Assembly: GCA_017948555.1 (NCBI GenBank) | Contig: JAFMYY010000019.1 | Span: 61,610 to 125,609, forward strand | Reading direction: 5' to 3' | Length of the DNA: 64,000 bases | From: Cesiribacteraceae bacterium YIM B00369 | Lineage (GTDB): Bacteria > Bacteroidota > Bacteroidia > Cytophagales > Cyclobacteriaceae | In this document: piece after piece, positions 61,923 to 64,000 of the stretch | Layout of the letters: each line of letters opens with the position of its first letter | Position numbering within the stretch: the stretch's first letter is position 1 | The notes under the pieces: model-generated | What the model was told of the DNA's origin: nothing | Database searches by the model: none | The model's input: only the letters and a program-made list of their open reading frames with translations | Program-made: the position numbers and the translations under genes

Positions 61923-62432
61923 ATGACTATCAGGGAATTTGTAAAAGAACATAATGAAGTTTTTAAAGGAGAGCCCTGGCATGGAGAATCTCTTATAGGA
62001 ACATTGGAAAGGATATCTTTTAGGCTTGTTAATTACAAGCCACAGAAAGGGTTCCATTCTATCGCCGAACTGGTAAAGCACCTTTTGGTCTGGAGAAAAT
62101 TTGTACTGGAGAAGCTAAAAGGCAACCAGGAATACGACATTGAATTAAACAGCCAGGATTGGGAGGAAGAGAAATTAATGGAAAGAAAAGAGGAATGGGT
62201 TCTGTTGCTGAAAGAGTTACAGGCTTCTCAGGAAGATCTCACCACCTGGCTATCCGGTAAAAAAGAAGATTGGTTGGAAAGCCAAACCCCTGGTAAAAGT
62301 TATACAAATCAATATATGGTAATGGGGATAATGCATCACACCCTTTATCATCTAGGGCAGATAAGGTTGATAAGAAAAATGGCAGAAGAATATTTTTCTA
62401 TGCCGGCATTACCGGTAGTAGGAAAAAGCTAA
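61923..62432 (+). CDS. DinB-family protein
   Basis: A 169-residue helical protein. The metal-binding histidines expected for DinB/YfiT-like four-helix proteins appear as GFHSIAELVKHLLVW near residue 45 and IMHHTLYHLGQIRLIRK near residue 137. Members include bacillithiol-dependent transferases and stress-induced proteins; the substrate here is unknown. I used the ATG at 61923 rather than the upstream TTG. It stands alone. Confidence 0.8.
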   Translation: MTIREFVKEHNEVFKGEPWHGESLIGTLERISFRLVNYKPQKGFHSIAELVKHLLVWRKFVLEKLKGNQEYDIELNSQDWEEEKLMERKEEWVLLLKELQASQEDLTTWLSGKKEDWLESQTPGKSYTNQYMVMGIMHHTLYHLGQIRLIRKMAEEYFSMPALPVVGKS

Positions 62433-62556
62433 ATGGAGTAAATCACTCAAGCTGGAGTTTAATTTAATGGTATATTTAGTCGGATCTTTTTGTATAAAGA
62501 AAAGGTGGTGGCTGTTGCACAACGCTTCTTCTAACGTTACTTTTCATAATCTTTCA

Positions 62557-64000
62557 TCAGGTTGGGTAATTCGGAACCTGACTTTCAGTATTTTCATTAG
62601 GAAAAAGGAGTATCAGGAATAAAGAAAGGCCTTCAAAAGTCTGTGCCAGCTCTCTTTTTAGTGCTATGGCCATGCTTTTCACCTTTACTGGCTCATACTT
62701 CATATATTTTCTCAGGTTGAAGGCAATAGCGGCCATCAGCATCACCTTGTGTGCGCCTGCCTTTCCCTTTACTCCTACTTTGCTCATCCCGTAGTAGTTT
62801 ACAAGGGTTCCGAATACCGGCTCAACTGTGCTTTGCCTGATTCCTTTCATTCGTCTGCCCTTTCTGCTTTGCTGCCTTTCCAGTGCCCGGCGGTATTCCG
62901 GATCATACGCTGTCCGGGTGATTTGCCTGCATTTGGTCCTTGGAACACAGGAAGATTTAAGAGGGCAATTTTTGCAGTCCTGGTAATCAGCCCGGTAAAT
63001 TTTCAGCAATCCTCCATCCGCAGTGGTGTCGTAGGTTTTAAAGGGTAAAACTTTTCCTGCAGCACAAGTGAACTGGTCTTTTTCCGGATCATAAGGAAAG
63101 CCTTCTATCTCCGGCTTGTACTTTCCGAACACGGGAATCCATCCTGTAACTTTTTGCTGTTCCAGAAATGCGTAGTTGCTTCCATTGGAAAAGCCCCCAT
63201 CGGCCAACAGGTCCTGCATGCGTAGCTCATTGTCGGTTAAACGCCTCTGTAGTCTCAGGGTAATAGCAGGCAAATTCTGGCTGTCTCTGCTGTCTGCAAA
63301 ATCTACCTGAATATGGCTTATAACTCCTTTGGCAGTATCCACAGCCATGCTACAATGATAATTGAGCCTTCTTACCTTACCCGGCTTTACAGAAATTCGC
63401 GCATCCGGATCGGTCGGACTGTAGTGGGTCTTGTTGCTTAGCAGTTGTGCTTTCTGATGATGGCCTCCTAAGGATCCGGGTGATTCCTTAAGATTTTCCT
63501 GTCGCTTTTCCAGCTTTCTTAGCTGATGGTCCGGAGCCGTGATGTACTGCCCGCTTTTACTACTCTTATTCTGCTCTCCTGCAGGCTTATTTTCATCATT
63601 TGTCACATGCATACCGGCAGATTCGGCCGGTTGCTTCAATTTCAGGCTGTCCATGGAAGCATTGGCCTTCACAGGGGCAGAGTCTATAGCCTGAGCATCA
63701 CCTGACACCATTCCTTTCTCGACACACATGCTGAAGACACGATCAAACAAGAGTTCAAATAAAGCCTCAGGCAGGAGCTGGCGGGTACGGGAAAGGGTGG
63801 AGTGCCATGGTAGTGGCTCATCGAGATGATAACCCAAAAAATAAAGCAGGTCCAGCCGGAGACTGCAGTGCTCAATTAGCTTCCTGTCAGAGGTAATGTT
63901 TTCCAGGTAGCCTATCAGGCATAGTTTAAAGAACACCACAGGGTCGATTGACTGCTGGCCACAACGGCCGTAGTACTCCTCTGTTAGCTCATAAAGAAAA
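62557..64000 (-). CDS. IS1182-family transposase (partial, start beyond the window)
   Basis: At least 481 residues; the frame continues past the right end of the window (FLYELTEEYYGRCGQQSIDP precedes the GTG at 63939). The DDE residues are in DAQAIDSAPVKANAS, LLADGGFSNGSNY and STVEPVFGTLVNYYG. A cysteine group (CKNCPLKSSC) lies between them, as in IS1182 transposases. The C-terminus is complete. The left terminal repeat should lie between 62440 and 62556 but cannot be fixed without the other end. Confidence 0.9.
   Translation of the reverse strand, partial: FLYELTEEYYGRCGQQSIDPVVFFKLCLIGYLENITSDRKLIEHCSLRLDLLYFLGYHLDEPLPWHSTLSRTRQLLPEALFELLFDRVFSMCVEKGMVSGDAQAIDSAPVKANASMDSLKLKQPAESAGMHVTNDENKPAGEQNKSSKSGQYITAPDHQLRKLEKRQENLKESPGSLGGHHQKAQLLSNKTHYSPTDPDARISVKPGKVRRLNYHCSMAVDTAKGVISHIQVDFADSRDSQNLPAITLRLQRRLTDNELRMQDLLADGGFSNGSNYAFLEQQKVTGWIPVFGKYKPEIEGFPYDPEKDQFTCAAGKVLPFKTYDTTADGGLLKIYRADYQDCKNCPLKSSCVPRTKCRQITRTAYDPEYRRALERQQSRKGRRMKGIRQSTVEPVFGTLVNYYGMSKVGVKGKAGAHKVMLMAAIAFNLRKYMKYEPVKVKSMAIALKRELAQTFEGLSLFLILLFPNENTESQVPNYPT

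Noticed and set aside
1..64000. CRISPR arrays, tRNA and rRNA genes
   Set aside because: No regularly spaced repeats, tRNA-like cloverleaf or rRNA-like conserved stretch was seen in the intergenic regions I inspected.

Overview
The window looks like chromosomal DNA of a Bacteroidota bacterium, probably a Cytophagales-type environmental species. The signs are a SusC/SusD pair, Bacteroidetes-type conjugation genes (TraE/F/G/J/K/M/N), an IS982 and an IS1182-like element, and several clear TAnnTTTG -7 promoter boxes. No rRNA or tRNA gene and no CRISPR array was recognised.

Layout. (1) 60-10839, minus strand: a four-gene run sbcD-sbcC-addB-like-addA-like, i.e. a Mre11/Rad50-type nuclease joined to a divergent second helicase-nuclease pair. 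(2) 11060-32984: an accessory region rich in nucleic-acid enzymes and orphan genes. It holds a PD-(D/E)XK protein, two paralogous DEDDh exonucleases (one with its catalytic site destroyed), a DUF3293 protein, a GNAT-cysteine-peptidase fusion, the regular AddAB pair (21461-27709), an orphan antitoxin-like gene, a possible uracil-DNA-glycosylase-like protein, a deiminase and a complete RES/Xre toxin-antitoxin pair. (3) 33314-45779: a Toprim primase-like gene facing away from a type IV secretion operon (VirB2, B3, B4, B6, B8, B9, B10 and B5-like proteins plus lipoproteins). No relaxase, coupling protein or integrase is in view. (4) 46273-48355: an alpha/beta hydrolase pseudogene split by an IS982 element. 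(5) 48461-53224: two aldo/keto reductases, an FAD alditol-oxidase-like protein and a PRISE-type reductase. (6) 53539-53883: an IS3 orfB remnant. (7) 54057-60515, minus strand: SusC, SusD, a periplasmic HD phosphohydrolase and a type I phosphodiesterase. (8) 60965-64000: a DUF421 membrane protein, a DinB-family protein and an IS1182-type transposase that runs off the window.

The most unusual signal is regulatory. In region 2 and in front of sbcD, six intergenic sites carry a palindrome of the form GYCARGCTTGWCR. In all six, the centre of the palindrome lies exactly 35.5 bases upstream of the first T of a TAnnTTTG-like box, on either strand. The sites precede the SbcDC/AddBA-like run and five transcription units of mostly unknown function, so they look like one undescribed regulon. 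A second, different element is shared by the promoters of the degenerate exonuclease (13667) and of an unknown gene paired with an antitoxin-like gene (19895). Product names rest on motifs read by eye; no database search was possible.
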